Source of the DNA: Micromonospora purpureochromogenes
GTDB taxonomy: Bacteria; Actinomycetota; Actinomycetes; Mycobacteriales; Micromonosporaceae
Assembly: GCF_900091515.1 (NCBI RefSeq)
Contig: NZ_LT607410.1
Span: 6,138,001 to 6,202,000 of the forward strand
Direction: 5' to 3'
DNA: 64,000 nucleotides
The notes beneath the pieces were generated by a model, which saw only the letters and a list, made by a program, of their open reading frames with translations, ran no database searches and was not told where the DNA came from. A program made the translations under genes and the position numbers. Positions 16,443 through 25,219 of the stretch are shown here, one piece after another. Position 1 is the first letter of the stretch, and every line of letters begins with the position of its first letter.

Positions 16443-17729
16443 ATGGCCGACCCGTGGCTCGCCCTGGAATTCGGTGCCGATCCGGCCGAGCGGATCGCGC
16501 AGGTCGGTGCCGCCCACGAAGCGTTCCTCACCGCCGGTGACCTGCCGCCCCGGGTCCGCGACGTGGTCGCCGAGTCCTGGCGGCGGTCGGTCGGCGCCCT
16601 GCTCGACCCGGAGGCCACCGCCCCGGTCGACCTCACCGACGACGCGCTGGAGAGCTACCGCGCCGGCCACCCCCTCGCCCGGGTGCTGCCGCTCTTCCGC
16701 GACCTGCTCGGCGGCATCGCCGACGACGGCGCGCACCTGATGGCGGTCTGCGACGCGGGCGGGCGGCTGCTCTGGGTGGAGGGGCATCCGGGGGTGCTCC
16801 GGCACGCCGAACGGATGAACTTCGTCCCCGGCGCCCGCTGGGACGAGGCCCACGCGGGCACCAACGCCCCCGGCACCGCCCTCGCCGTCGACCACAGCGT
16901 GCAGATCTTCGCCACCGAACACTTCGTCCGCCCGGTGCAGCGCTGGACCTGCGCTGCGGCACCCATCCACGACCCCACCGGCCGGCTGCTCGGCGCCATC
17001 GACATCACCGGCGGCGACCACCTGGCCACCCCGCAGAGCCTCGCCCTGGTCCGGGCCACCGCGCGGGCCGCCGAGGCGTTCCTGGCCAGCGCCGCGCCGG
17101 CCGAACCCGACGTCATCTCGGTGGCCGCCCTCGGCCGGGACGAGGCCGAGCTGCGCGTCGGCGGGCGGCGGATCCGGCTCGGCCGCCGGCACAGCGAACT
17201 GCTGGTGCTGCTCCTCGACCACCCCGAGGGGCGCACCGGCGAACAGCTCGGCCTCGACCTCTACGGCGACGACCGGCTGCACCCGGTCACCCTGCGCGCC
17301 GAGCTGTCCCGGCTGCGCCGCGCGCTCGGCCCCGAACTGCTCGACTCCCGCCCGTACCGGCTGCGCGGCACCGTGCGCGCCGACTTCCGTACCGTCGGCG
17401 AGCTGCTGGAACGCGGCGACGCGGCGGGCGCGCTCCGGGCGTACCCGGGGCCGTTGCTGCCCGCCTCCGACGCGCCTGGAGTGGCCCGGCTGCGCCGGCT
17501 GGTCGACGGGCAGCTGCGCGCCGCCGTGCTGGCCGCCGGCGACCCGGCGCTGCTCGCGGCCTGGACCGCGACGCCCGCCGGCGCCGACGACCTCACCGCC
17601 TGGCAGGCCCTGGCGCGGGCGTTGCCGCCGGGCGCGCCGCGCCGGCCGCTCGCCCTGGCCCGCATCGGCCAGCTCTGCGCCGAGTACGACCTGGAGCGCG
17701 CAACGTTGCTGCAACGTCGCGGAAACTAG
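16443..17729 (+). CDS. GAF-domain regulator with OmpR/SARP-type winged helix
   Basis: 428 residues from ATG 16443, with GAGGAGG upstream. The N-terminal two thirds match AcoR-like sensors: RVRDVVAESWRRSVGALLDPE, then a GAF domain with ARWDEAHAGTNAPGTALAVD and EHFVRPVQRWTCAAAPIHDP (about 110-210). Where AcoR proteins have an AAA+ domain and Fis helix, this one has a winged helix (about 240-310: IRLGRRHSELLVLLLDHPEG, LYGDDRLHPVTLRAELSRLR, YRL). A short helical region with AYPGPLLPASDAPGVARLR follows, reminiscent of the start of the SARP BTAD domain. It stands 38 bases before the aldehyde dehydrogenase gene and is probably its activator, sensing an alcohol or aldehyde. Confidence 0.85.
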   Translation: MADPWLALEFGADPAERIAQVGAAHEAFLTAGDLPPRVRDVVAESWRRSVGALLDPEATAPVDLTDDALESYRAGHPLARVLPLFRDLLGGIADDGAHLMAVCDAGGRLLWVEGHPGVLRHAERMNFVPGARWDEAHAGTNAPGTALAVDHSVQIFATEHFVRPVQRWTCAAAPIHDPTGRLLGAIDITGGDHLATPQSLALVRATARAAEAFLASAAPAEPDVISVAALGRDEAELRVGGRRIRLGRRHSELLVLLLDHPEGRTGEQLGLDLYGDDRLHPVTLRAELSRLRRALGPELLDSRPYRLRGTVRADFRTVGELLERGDAAGALRAYPGPLLPASDAPGVARLRRLVDGQLRAAVLAAGDPALLAAWTATPAGADDLTAWQALARALPPGAPRRPLALARIGQLCAEYDLERATLLQRRGN

Positions 17730-17767
17730 CGTCCCGCCATCACCCCTGACGGACGGCGGAGGTACCC

Positions 17768-19273
17768 ATGACGCGCTACGACGCCCCCACCCACTGGCAG
17801 TCCCGCTACGACCACTTCATCGGCGGCGAGTACGTCAAGCCGCACGGTGGGCAGTACTTCGAGAACCCCACCCCGGTGACCGGCCAGACCTTCTGCGAGG
17901 TGGCCCGGGGCACCGCCGAGGACGTCGAGAAGGCACTCGACGCCGCGCACGGCGCCGCCGACGCCTGGGGGCGCACCTCGGTCGCCGAGCGGTCGCTGAT
18001 CCTCAACAAGATCGCCGACCGGATGCAGGAGAACCTGGAATCCCTCGCCATCGCCGAGACCTGGGAGAACGGCAAACCGGTACGCGAGACGCTGGCCGCC
18101 GACATCCCGCTGGCGATCGACCACTTCCGGTACTTCGCCGGGGCGATTCGGGCCCAGGAGGGCACCCTCGGCGAGATCGACGACGACACCGTGGCGTACC
18201 ACTTCCACGAGCCGCTCGGCGTGGTCGGGCAGATCATCCCGTGGAACTTCCCGATCCTGATGGCGGTCTGGAAGCTCGCCCCGGCGCTGGCCGCCGGCAA
18301 CGCGGTGGTGCTCAAGCCCGCCGAGCAGACCCCGGCGTCGATCCACCACCTGCTGTCGCTCGTCGCCGACCTGCTCCCGCCGGGCGTGCTCAATGTCGTC
18401 AACGGCTTCGGCGTCGAGGCGGGCAAGCCGCTGGCGTCCTCGCCCCGGGTGGCGAAGGTGGCGTTCACCGGCGAGACCACCACCGGGCGGCTGATCATGC
18501 AGTACGCCAGTGAGAACATCAAACCCGTCACCCTGGAGCTGGGCGGCAAGAGCCCGAACATCTTCTTCGACGACGTCAGCGCCGCCCACGACGACTTCCA
18601 CGACAAGGCACTCGAAGGCTTCACCATGTTCGCTCTCAACCAGGGCGAAGTCTGCACCTGCCCGTCCCGGGCGCTGATCCAGCAGGGCCACTACTCCGAC
18701 TTTCTCGCCGCGGCGGTGGAGCGGACCGGCCGGATCGTGCAGGGCCACCCGCTGGACACCGACACGATGGTCGGCGCGCAGGCCTCCAACGACCAACTGG
18801 AGAAGATCCTGTCCTACCTGGACATCGGTCGCCAGGAGGGCGCGAAGGTGCTCACCGGCGGGGCCCGGGCGGAGCTGGGCGGCGAGTTGTCGGGCGGATA
18901 CTACGTCGAGCCAACCATCTTCGAGGGCGACAACTCGATGCGGATCTTCCAGGAGGAGATCTTCGGCCCGGTGGTCTCGGTGACCTCCTTCGCCGACCTG
19001 GACGACGCCGTGAAGATCGCCAACGACACCCTGTACGGGCTGGGCGCGGGCGTCTGGACCCGGGACATGAACACCGCGTACCGGGCCGGGCGGTCGATCC
19101 AGGCCGGGCGGGTCTGGACGAACTGCTACCACGCGTACCCGGCGCACGCCGCGTTCGGCGGGTACAAGCAGTCCGGCATCGGGCGGGAGAACCACAAGAT
19201 GATGCTGGAGCACTACCAGCAGACCAAGAACCTGCTGGTCAGCTACTCCACCAAGAAGCTCGGCTTCTTCTGA
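17768..19273 (+). CDS. Acetaldehyde-type aldehyde dehydrogenase (ExaC/AldA-like)
   Basis: 501 residues, ATG at 17768. Oxidises short aliphatic aldehydes with [34 protein letters not shown], Glu257 in [14 protein letters not shown], and the distinctive active site [11 protein letters not shown] with catalytic Cys296 and a second Cys298. [25 protein letters not shown] and the [15 protein letters not shown] tail are those of the ExaC/AldA/AcoD group. The next gene, DUF779, overlaps by one base, a pairing recurrent in acetaldehyde, ethanol and acetoin metabolism. The GAF regulator upstream is the likely controller. Confidence 0.95.
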   Translation: MTRYDAPTHWQSRYDHFIGGEYVKPHGGQYFENPTPVTGQTFCEVARGTAEDVEKALDAAHGAADAWGRTSVAERSLILNKIADRMQENLESLAIAETWENGKPVRETLAADIPLAIDHFRYFAGAIRAQEGTLGEIDDDTVAYHFHEPLGVVGQIIPWNFPILMAVWKLAPALAAGNAVVLKPAEQTPASIHHLLSLVADLLPPGVLNVVNGFGVEAGKPLASSPRVAKVAFTGETTTGRLIMQYASENIKPVTLELGGKSPNIFFDDVSAAHDDFHDKALEGFTMFALNQGEVCTCPSRALIQQGHYSDFLAAAVERTGRIVQGHPLDTDTMVGAQASNDQLEKILSYLDIGRQEGAKVLTGGARAELGGELSGGYYVEPTIFEGDNSMRIFQEEIFGPVVSVTSFADLDDAVKIANDTLYGLGAGVWTRDMNTAYRAGRSIQAGRVWTNCYHAYPAHAAFGGYKQSGIGRENHKMMLEHYQQTKNLLVSYSTKKLGFF

Positions 19274-19620
19274 TGGCCGACCCCGTGACGGTGACCCCGT
19301 CGGCGGCCGAGGTGCTCCGGTCGCTGCGGGGGCGGCACGGTCCGCTGATGTTCCACCAGTCCGGCGGCTGCTGCGACGGCAGCGCCCCGATGTGCTACCC
19401 GGCCGGCGAGTTCCGCACCGGATCGTCGGACGTCCTGCTGGCGTCGCTCGCCGTCGACGGGGTGCCCGAGCCGGTCGAGTTCTGGATGTCGTCGGCGCAG
19501 TGGGAGTTGTGGAAGCACACGAGGTTGACGGTCGACGTGGTGCCGGGGCGGGGCAGCGGGTTCTCGCTGGAGGCGCCCGACGGGGTCCGGTTCCTCATCC
19601 GCTCCCGGCTGGCCGACTGA
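19273..19620 (+). CDS. DUF779 protein
   Basis: 115 residues; the ATG shares one base with the dehydrogenase stop (TGATG), so translation is coupled. HGPLMFHQSGGCCDGSAPMC is the DUF779 signature, rich in cysteines that could bind metal. It is followed by GEFRTGSSDVLL and a FWMSSAQWELWKHTRL segment. Families of this type sit beside ExaC-like aldehyde dehydrogenases, but their biochemical role is not established; a metal-binding or accessory function for the dehydrogenase is inferred. Full length for the family. Confidence 0.93.
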   Translation: MADPVTVTPSAAEVLRSLRGRHGPLMFHQSGGCCDGSAPMCYPAGEFRTGSSDVLLASLAVDGVPEPVEFWMSSAQWELWKHTRLTVDVVPGRGSGFSLEAPDGVRFLIRSRLAD

Positions 19621-19649
19621 CGACGCCGGAGGCAGGTGTCGGTGCGAGC

Positions 19650-19689
19650 GTGATACCTCTGAGGCATCTTGATGCCTCAGAGGTATCAC
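19650..19689. repeat. Dispersed palindromic element, copy 2 (perfect)
   Basis: Perfect inverted repeat with 19-base arms GTGATACCTCTGAGGCATC and a TT spacer, between the convergent DUF779 and agmatinase genes. It is the best-preserved of the three copies and can serve as a bidirectional terminator. Confidence 0.85.
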
Positions 19690-19773
19690 CGCCGCACGTG
19701 TGTCCGCCCCGAGCGGACCGGGTGGTCGTTGTCGCCGGGAGATCCGCTGTCCCGCACCGGCGGGGAGGGCCGG

Positions 19774-20787
19774 TCAGCGGCCGTCCAGCAGCGGCTGTCG
19801 CGGATCCCACGGCGGCCCGCCGGCCGCGTCCCGGCGCCGCCGGGCGATGGCCGACAGCGCCTCCAGGACCACCCGGTTGCCCAGGTACGCGGTGATGTCG
19901 GCGTGGTCGTACGGCGGGGCGACCTCGACCACGTCCACCCCGACCACGGGCAGCTCGTAGCAGACCCGGCGGACCGCGTCGAGCAGCTGCCGGGAGGTCA
20001 GGCCGCCCGGCTCGGGGGTGCCGGTGCCCGGTGCCATGCCCGGGTCGACCACGTCCACGTCGACGGAGAGGAACACCCCCTCGCACTCGTCGGTCGCGAT
20101 CGTGAAGGCCTCCGACAGGCAGGTGTCGAGCCCGCGCGACACCAGCTCGGTCATCTCGTAGGAGCGCATCCGCTGGGCCGCCATCCACGCCAGGGTGGGC
20201 GGGTCGGGCCAGTAGCCGCGCAGGCCGATCTGGAGGAACCGGTCGCCGCGTACCGCGCCGGACTCGATGAGCCGGCGCATCGGCTGGCCGTGCCCGTGCA
20301 GCGAACCGAACTCGATGTGTCCGGTGTCGGCGTGCGCGTCGAAGTGCACCAGCGACACCCGGCCCAGCCCGTGCTGCCGGGCGACCCCGGTGGCGTCGGG
20401 CAGGGCGATGGAGTGGTCCCCGCCGAGGACGATCGGGATCGCGCCGGCGGCGGCGACGGCGTACACGGCGGCCTCCAGCGACGCCAGCGACCGCTCGATG
20501 TCGCCGGCGAACATCTCCACGTCGCCCGCGTCGTAGACCCGCAGGTCGCGCAGCCCGTCGACGCGCATCGCCAGGGACGGGCGGGAGCCGTCGTGCGGCA
20601 GGTAGCAGGCCTGCCGGATGGCGGACGGGCCGAAGCGGGTGCCGGGCCGGTGCGAGGTGCCGCCGTCGAAGGGGGCACCGACGATGACGACGTCGGCGTC
20701 CGCGTACGACGCGGTGTCGTCCAGGGTGCAGCGGTCCACCCCGAGGAAGGTGATGTCGGGGCCGTACATCGGGCCGTAGCGGTTCAT
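19774..20787 (-). CDS. speB: Agmatinase / ureohydrolase
   Basis: 337 residues; ATG at 20787 overlaps the stop of the upstream gene (ATGA). Binuclear-manganese ureohydrolase fold with all ligand motifs: PIVLGGDHSIALP, LVHFDAHADTGH and FLSVDVDVVDPGMAPGTGTP, followed by EPGGLTSRQLL and the VDVVEVAPPYDHADITAYLG tail typical of agmatinase. Agmatinase cleaves agmatine to putrescine and urea; guanidinobutyrase or a guanidino-acid hydrolase is an alternative that sequence alone cannot exclude. It is the last gene of the polyamine transport operon, feeding putrescine to the catabolic genes around it. Confidence 0.93.
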   Translation of the reverse strand: MNRYGPMYGPDITFLGVDRCTLDDTASYADADVVIVGAPFDGGTSHRPGTRFGPSAIRQACYLPHDGSRPSLAMRVDGLRDLRVYDAGDVEMFAGDIERSLASLEAAVYAVAAAGAIPIVLGGDHSIALPDATGVARQHGLGRVSLVHFDAHADTGHIEFGSLHGHGQPMRRLIESGAVRGDRFLQIGLRGYWPDPPTLAWMAAQRMRSYEMTELVSRGLDTCLSEAFTIATDECEGVFLSVDVDVVDPGMAPGTGTPEPGGLTSRQLLDAVRRVCYELPVVGVDVVEVAPPYDHADITAYLGNRVVLEALSAIARRRRDAAGGPPWDPRQPLLDGR

Positions 20788-21986
20788 CGCTCCTGGATCC
20801 CCCACGGCGAGCCGTACCCGGTGAGCAGGTCGAGGAAGGGGCGGGGCGGCAGCGCCTCCGGGCCGATCACCCCGGTCCCCGACCACGCGCCGGTGGCGAG
20901 CAGTTCCAGGGCCACCACCGGGTTCACCGCGGTCTGCCAGACGACGGCCTGGTGGCCGTACTCCCGCATGGACCACTCGTTGTCGACCACGTGGTAGAGG
21001 TAGACCTCGCGCGACCGCCCGTCCTTGCCGGTGCCGGTGACCCAGGTGCCGGCGCAGGTCTTGCCGCGCATCCGGTCGCCCAGGGTGGCCGGGTCGGGCA
21101 GGCTGGCGGCCACCACGTCCCGGGGCGACACCTCGACGCCCCGGACGGAGACCGGAACGGTCGAGTCGAGGCCGACCTTGTGCAGGGCCTTCAGCACCTC
21201 GATGAACTCGTCGCCCAGGCCGTACTTGAAGGTCACCCGCTTCGCCTTCACCCAGCGCGGGATGAGCAGCACCTCCTCGTGCTCGACGTTGACGCACTCG
21301 ACCGGGCCGATCCCCTCCGGGAAGTCGAAGACCTCCGGCTCGCTGAACGGCTCGGTGGTGTACCAGCCCCGGTCGGCCTCCCAGATCACCGGCGGGTTCA
21401 GGCACTCCTCGATGGTGGTCCAGATCGAGAACGACGGCGCGAAGTCGTAGCCGTCGACGGTGAGGTTCGCGCCGTCGCGGACGCCGATCTCGTCGATCTC
21501 GTCGAACAGCTCGTCGGCGGCGTAGCGGGCGAAGACGTCCGACAGGCCGGGCTCGATGCCGATGCCGCAGAGCGCCAGCCGGCCGGCCGCCGCCCACCGG
21601 TCGGCGACCGCGAACTGGTCGTCGCCGAGCTTCACCCCGGTCTCGGCGTAGGGGCGGGACGGGTGCGGGTGGGACAGCGACATGGCCATGTCGAGGTAGT
21701 CGGCCCCGGCGGCGAAGGCGCCGTCGAAGATCGGCATGACGAAGCGCGGGTCGACCGCGTTGAGCACGTGGGTGATCCGGTGCTCCCGGCAGAGCGCCGC
21801 GACCGCGTCGGCCGAGGAGGCGTCCACCTTGGCGGCGACGAACCGGTCACCGTGCCCGGCCACCGCACGCTCGGCGCGGCCGAGGTCGTAGTCGGCGACG
21901 ACCACGGTCTCGAAGAAGGAACGGCGGGCGGCGATGGCGACAGCGGCGGAGCCGACGCCACCGGCGCCGACGAGCAGGATGCGCAT
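20784..21986 (-). CDS. Saccharopine dehydrogenase-like oxidoreductase
   Basis: 400 residues, ATG at 21986 sharing one base with the stop of the upstream oxidase gene. The N-terminal Rossmann fold begins MRILLVGAGGVGSAAVAIAA, followed by VVVADYDLGRAERAV, THVLNAVDPRFVMPIFD, a CGIGIEPGLSD loop and a C-terminal domain ending in a helical tail. This is the Lys9/saccharopine dehydrogenase family, which also includes carboxynorspermidine and homospermidine-forming enzymes. In this operon a role in amino acid or polyamine rearrangement, such as carboxyalkyl-amine cleavage or synthesis, is more likely than lysine breakdown. The substrate is unknown. Confidence 0.9.
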   Translation of the reverse strand: MRILLVGAGGVGSAAVAIAARRSFFETVVVADYDLGRAERAVAGHGDRFVAAKVDASSADAVAALCREHRITHVLNAVDPRFVMPIFDGAFAAGADYLDMAMSLSHPHPSRPYAETGVKLGDDQFAVADRWAAAGRLALCGIGIEPGLSDVFARYAADELFDEIDEIGVRDGANLTVDGYDFAPSFSIWTTIEECLNPPVIWEADRGWYTTEPFSEPEVFDFPEGIGPVECVNVEHEEVLLIPRWVKAKRVTFKYGLGDEFIEVLKALHKVGLDSTVPVSVRGVEVSPRDVVAASLPDPATLGDRMRGKTCAGTWVTGTGKDGRSREVYLYHVVDNEWSMREYGHQAVVWQTAVNPVVALELLATGAWSGTGVIGPEALPPRPFLDLLTGYGSPWGIQER

Positions 21987-23407
21987 CAGGAATCAAACCC
22001 CAAACCAAGACGATCGAGAGTACGGAGCCAGACGTTGCGCCGACCCTCGCGCGCGTCCGCGCGGGCGAGCGACCAGCGGGTGAGGTTGATGCCGGCGGCC
22101 CGGACGGGCTCCGGCGGGAACGGCAGCGGCGTGCTGCGGACCAGGTCGAGCCGGGTCAGCGGGGTTTCCTCGCCGCTCAGCAGGTCGAGCATCACCCGCG
22201 CGCCGAACCGGGTCGCGCCGACGCCGAGCCCGGTGTAGCCGGCCGCGTACGCCAGCCGGCCGTCGTAGGCGGTGCCGAAGAACGGGCAGAACCGGGTGCA
22301 GGTGTCGATCACCCCGCCCCAGCGGTGGCTGAAGCGCACCCCCTCCAGCTGGGGGAAGGTGGTGAAGAAGTGGTCGGCGAGGGCGGTGAAGGTGGCCGGT
22401 CGCTGCTCCAGCTCCGGGGCGACCCGGTTGCCGTAGTGGTAGACCGCGTCGTAGCCGCCGAAGAGGATCCGCTGATCGCCGGTGATCCGGTAGTAGTGGA
22501 ACTGGTTGGCGGTGTCCGCCAGGCCCTGCCGGTTGCGCCAGCCGATCGCGTCCCGCTGCGCCGGGGTCAGCGGCTCGGTCATCAGGGCGTAGTCGTAGAC
22601 CGGCACGAGCCAGGCGCGCAGCCGGCGCAGCAGCGGCGGGAAGGCGTTGGTGGCGAGCACCATCTGCCGGGCCCGTACCGCCCCCGGCGCCGCGTCCGGC
22701 CCGCCGGCGGTCGCCGCCCGCAGCGCCGCACCGTCGCGGCGCAGGCCGGTCACCCGGGTGTGCTCGTGGATCCGCACCCCCTCGTCGAGGCAGGCCCGGC
22801 GCAGGCCCCAGGCCAGCTTCGCCGGGTCCAGCATGGCCACCCGGTCGGCGTCCCACAGCCCACCGAGGTACGTCGGCGAGTTCACCTCCGCGCGCACCTC
22901 GTCGCGGTCGAGCAGCCGCACGTCGTGGCCGTACCGGCGGGCCAGCTCGGCCTCCTCGGCCAGCCCGGCGAGCTGGTACGGCTCGACCGCCACCGCCAGC
23001 TCGCCGGTGCGCTCGAACTCGCAGTCGATCCCGTACGCCTCGACGGTCGCCGCGATCGCGGCCAGGTTCTCCCGGCCGAGCCGCTCCAGCTCGTCGATCT
23101 CGCCGGGGAAGCGGTCCACGCCGTTGGCCAGCCCGTGGGTCAGCGAGGCGGCACAGAACCCGCCGTTGCGCCCGGACGCCGCCCAGCCGCAGGTGCCCGC
23201 CTCGACCAGCAGCACGTCCCGCGCGGGATCGTCCCGCTTGGCGAGCAGCGCCGCCCACAGGCCGCTGTAGCCGCCGCCGACGACCAGCAGGTCGGCGGTG
23301 TGCGTACCGTGCAGCGGCGGCAGCGGGTCGGGGCGTTCCGGGCGGTCGAGCCAGTAGGGCACGGGCGCCGCCTCGGCGAGCGCCCGGCCGGTATGCGGGA
23401 GGATCAT
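21986..23407 (-). CDS. FAD-dependent amine oxidoreductase (DAO/PuuB-like)
   Basis: 473 residues; ATG at 23407 overlaps the permease stop. After a 30-residue lead containing VPYWLDRP comes the dinucleotide motif LLVVGGGYSGLWAALLAKR and the GWAASGRNGGFCAA loop of the DAO family. The C-terminal part holds GYDAVYHYGNRV and the SHRWGGVIDTCTRFCPFFGT / AYAAGYTGLGVGATRF segments. That combination resembles gamma-glutamylputrescine oxidase PuuB. It may oxidise putrescine, spermidine or their conjugates to an aldehyde, the substrate for the dehydrogenases elsewhere in the window. It is the first enzyme gene after the permeases. Confidence 0.92.
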   Translation of the reverse strand: MILPHTGRALAEAAPVPYWLDRPERPDPLPPLHGTHTADLLVVGGGYSGLWAALLAKRDDPARDVLLVEAGTCGWAASGRNGGFCAASLTHGLANGVDRFPGEIDELERLGRENLAAIAATVEAYGIDCEFERTGELAVAVEPYQLAGLAEEAELARRYGHDVRLLDRDEVRAEVNSPTYLGGLWDADRVAMLDPAKLAWGLRRACLDEGVRIHEHTRVTGLRRDGAALRAATAGGPDAAPGAVRARQMVLATNAFPPLLRRLRAWLVPVYDYALMTEPLTPAQRDAIGWRNRQGLADTANQFHYYRITGDQRILFGGYDAVYHYGNRVAPELEQRPATFTALADHFFTTFPQLEGVRFSHRWGGVIDTCTRFCPFFGTAYDGRLAYAAGYTGLGVGATRFGARVMLDLLSGEETPLTRLDLVRSTPLPFPPEPVRAAGINLTRWSLARADAREGRRNVWLRTLDRLGLGFDS

Positions 23408-24246
23408 GACGGGCTCTTCGCCCGCCGGCCGGCCGCCGGGGCGGCCGCGAGGTGACTGCGCCGGGCCCGGCGTCCGCGCAGCGAGCTGGCCCCGACCAGC
23501 AGCAGCGCGATCACGAACATCGCCGTGCCGATCACGTTGACCTGCGGCGGGATGCCCCGCTGGGCGGCGCCCCAGACGTACATCGGGAAGGTGACCGTGG
23601 TGCCGGCGTTGAAGTTCGTGATGATGAAGTCGTCGAAGCTGAGCGAGAAGGCGAGCAGCGCGGCGGCCACGATGCCGGGCAGCACCAGCGGCAGGGTGAT
23701 CCGCCGGAACGTCTGCCACTCGCTGGCGTAGAGGTCCATCGCGGCCTCCTCCAGCCGCCGGTCCATCCCGGCCAGCCGCGCCTTGACCGTCACCACCACG
23801 AACGACACGCAGAACATGACGTGCGCGATGACGATGGTCCAGAAGCCCTGCGGCACGCCGGCGGAGACGAAGAGGGCGAGCAGCGAGGTGCCCATCACCA
23901 GCTCCGGGCTGGCCATCGGCAGGAAGATCAGCACGTTCAGCCCGGTCCGGCCGCGGAACCGGTGCCGGACCAGCGCGAACGCCATCAGCGTGCCGAGCAC
24001 GGTGGCCACCACCGTGGCGATGAAGCCGATCTGCACGCTGCGGACCACCGCGTCGCACATCTCGGCGGTCGCGCAGGGCTGCCGCCAGTTGTCCAGGGTG
24101 AACTCGTGGAAGTCGTACGACAGCCGGCTGGACGGGCGGTTGAAGGAGAGGCCGGCGACCACCAGGATCGGCAGGGAGAGGTAGCCGAGCACCAGCAGGG
24201 CCACGCCCATCACCCAGCGGTCGGCCAGCCAACGGGACAGCCTCAT
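23404..24246 (-). CDS. Polyamine ABC transporter permease (PotC-type)
   Basis: 280 residues, ATG at 24246. Six predicted membrane helices: the first at about 13-32 (GVALLVLGYLSLPILVVAGL), then five in the core. The cytoplasmic EAA loop reads EEAAMDLYASEWQTFRRITLP, the docking site for the ATPase. VRSVQIGFIATVVATVLGTL opens the transmembrane core as in PotC. It is separated from the preceding permease by a 58-base spacer containing a repeat, and its end overlaps the amine oxidase start. It acts with the adjacent permease, ATPase and binding protein. Confidence 0.95.
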   Translation of the reverse strand: MRLSRWLADRWVMGVALLVLGYLSLPILVVAGLSFNRPSSRLSYDFHEFTLDNWRQPCATAEMCDAVVRSVQIGFIATVVATVLGTLMAFALVRHRFRGRTGLNVLIFLPMASPELVMGTSLLALFVSAGVPQGFWTIVIAHVMFCVSFVVVTVKARLAGMDRRLEEAAMDLYASEWQTFRRITLPLVLPGIVAAALLAFSLSFDDFIITNFNAGTTVTFPMYVWGAAQRGIPPQVNVIGTAMFVIALLLVGASSLRGRRARRSHLAAAPAAGRRAKSPS

Positions 24247-24261
24247 CAGAGCCCACCTCCA

Positions 24262-24304
24262 TTCGCGACTGCGGGGCTCCGCTCCGCTGCACTCCTCGCG
24301 CTCA
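24262..24304 (-). repeat. Operon-spacer repeat, copy B
   Basis: Read on the minus strand the spacer runs TGAGCGCGAGGAGTG ... GAGCCCCGCAGTCGCGAA, matching the spacer between the gab genes (10402-10446). It lies directly after the upstream permease stop, and the following GGAGGTGGG serves as ribosome binding site for the next permease. Confidence 0.75.
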
Positions 24305-25219
24305 TCAGAGCACCTCCTCGGTGCCGGCGCGGCGCAGGTAGACGAAGACCACCGCGAGGATCGCCGCCATCAGCAGGAACGACAGCGCCGCGCCCTGCGG
24401 GTAGTCCAGCCGGACCAGGAACGCCGAGTCGATGACGTTGCCGATCATGTATTCGTTCGGGGTGCCGAGCAGTTCGGCGTTGATGTAGTCGCCGGTGGCC
24501 GGGATGAAGAAGAGCAGCGTGCCGGCGATCAGGCCGGGCATCGACAGCGGCAGGGTGACCCGGCGGAACGCCTGCACCGGGCTGGCGTACAGGTCGTTCG
24601 CCGCCTCCAGCAGCCGGTAGTCCAGCCGCTCCAGGCTGGCATACAACGGCAGCACCAGGAACGGCAGGAAGTTGTAGGTCAGGCCGAGGATCACCGCGAC
24701 CGGGGTGGCGAGCAGCCGGCCGTCGGGCGCGAGCAGGTGCAGGTCGCGCAGCAGGCCCACCAGCGCGCCGTTGTCCGACAGGATGGTCTTCCAGGCCAGG
24801 GTGCGCACCAGGAAGCTGGTGAACATCGGGGCGACCACGCAGACCAGCAGCAGGTTCTTCCACCGGCCGGCCTTCTGCGCGATCGCGTACGCCAGCGGGT
24901 AGCCCATCAGCAGGGCCAGCACCAGCGCGATCCCGGCGTAGCCGAAGGAGCGGGCGAACTGCGGCCAGTACGCCTGCAGCGCGTCCGGGTAGTTGCCGAA
25001 CGCCCAGGTCAGCGCGTACCCGGTGGAGAGCGAGCCGCTGGGGTCGTAGAGGCTGGCCGCGGCCAGTTGCAGCAGCGGCAGGCCGAAGAAGACGAACAGC
25101 CAGGCCGCGCCGGGCAGCAGCAGCAGGTAGGGCAGCAGCCGGTGCCGCCCCCGCCGGGGCGGTGGCGGCGCGGCGGCCGCCTGCCCCGACGGGGTCGGTA
25201 CGTGGGCCAACGCGGTCAT
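24305..25219 (-). CDS. Polyamine ABC transporter permease (PotB-type)
   Basis: 304 residues; ATG at 25219 overlaps the ATPase stop (ATGA). A 30-residue Pro/Ala/Arg-rich cytoplasmic lead precedes the first helix (LLPYLLLLPGAAWLFVFFGL). Then come SFGYAGIALVLALLMGYPLA, the EAA loop EAANDLYASPVQAFRRVTLP and LFFIPATGDYINAELLGTP, the last characteristic of PotB/HtmB-type permeases. Six helices in all. It is third in the operon after the binding protein and ATPase. Confidence 0.95.
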   Translation of the reverse strand: MTALAHVPTPSGQAAAAPPPPRRGRHRLLPYLLLLPGAAWLFVFFGLPLLQLAAASLYDPSGSLSTGYALTWAFGNYPDALQAYWPQFARSFGYAGIALVLALLMGYPLAYAIAQKAGRWKNLLLVCVVAPMFTSFLVRTLAWKTILSDNGALVGLLRDLHLLAPDGRLLATPVAVILGLTYNFLPFLVLPLYASLERLDYRLLEAANDLYASPVQAFRRVTLPLSMPGLIAGTLLFFIPATGDYINAELLGTPNEYMIGNVIDSAFLVRLDYPQGAALSFLLMAAILAVVFVYLRRAGTEEVL

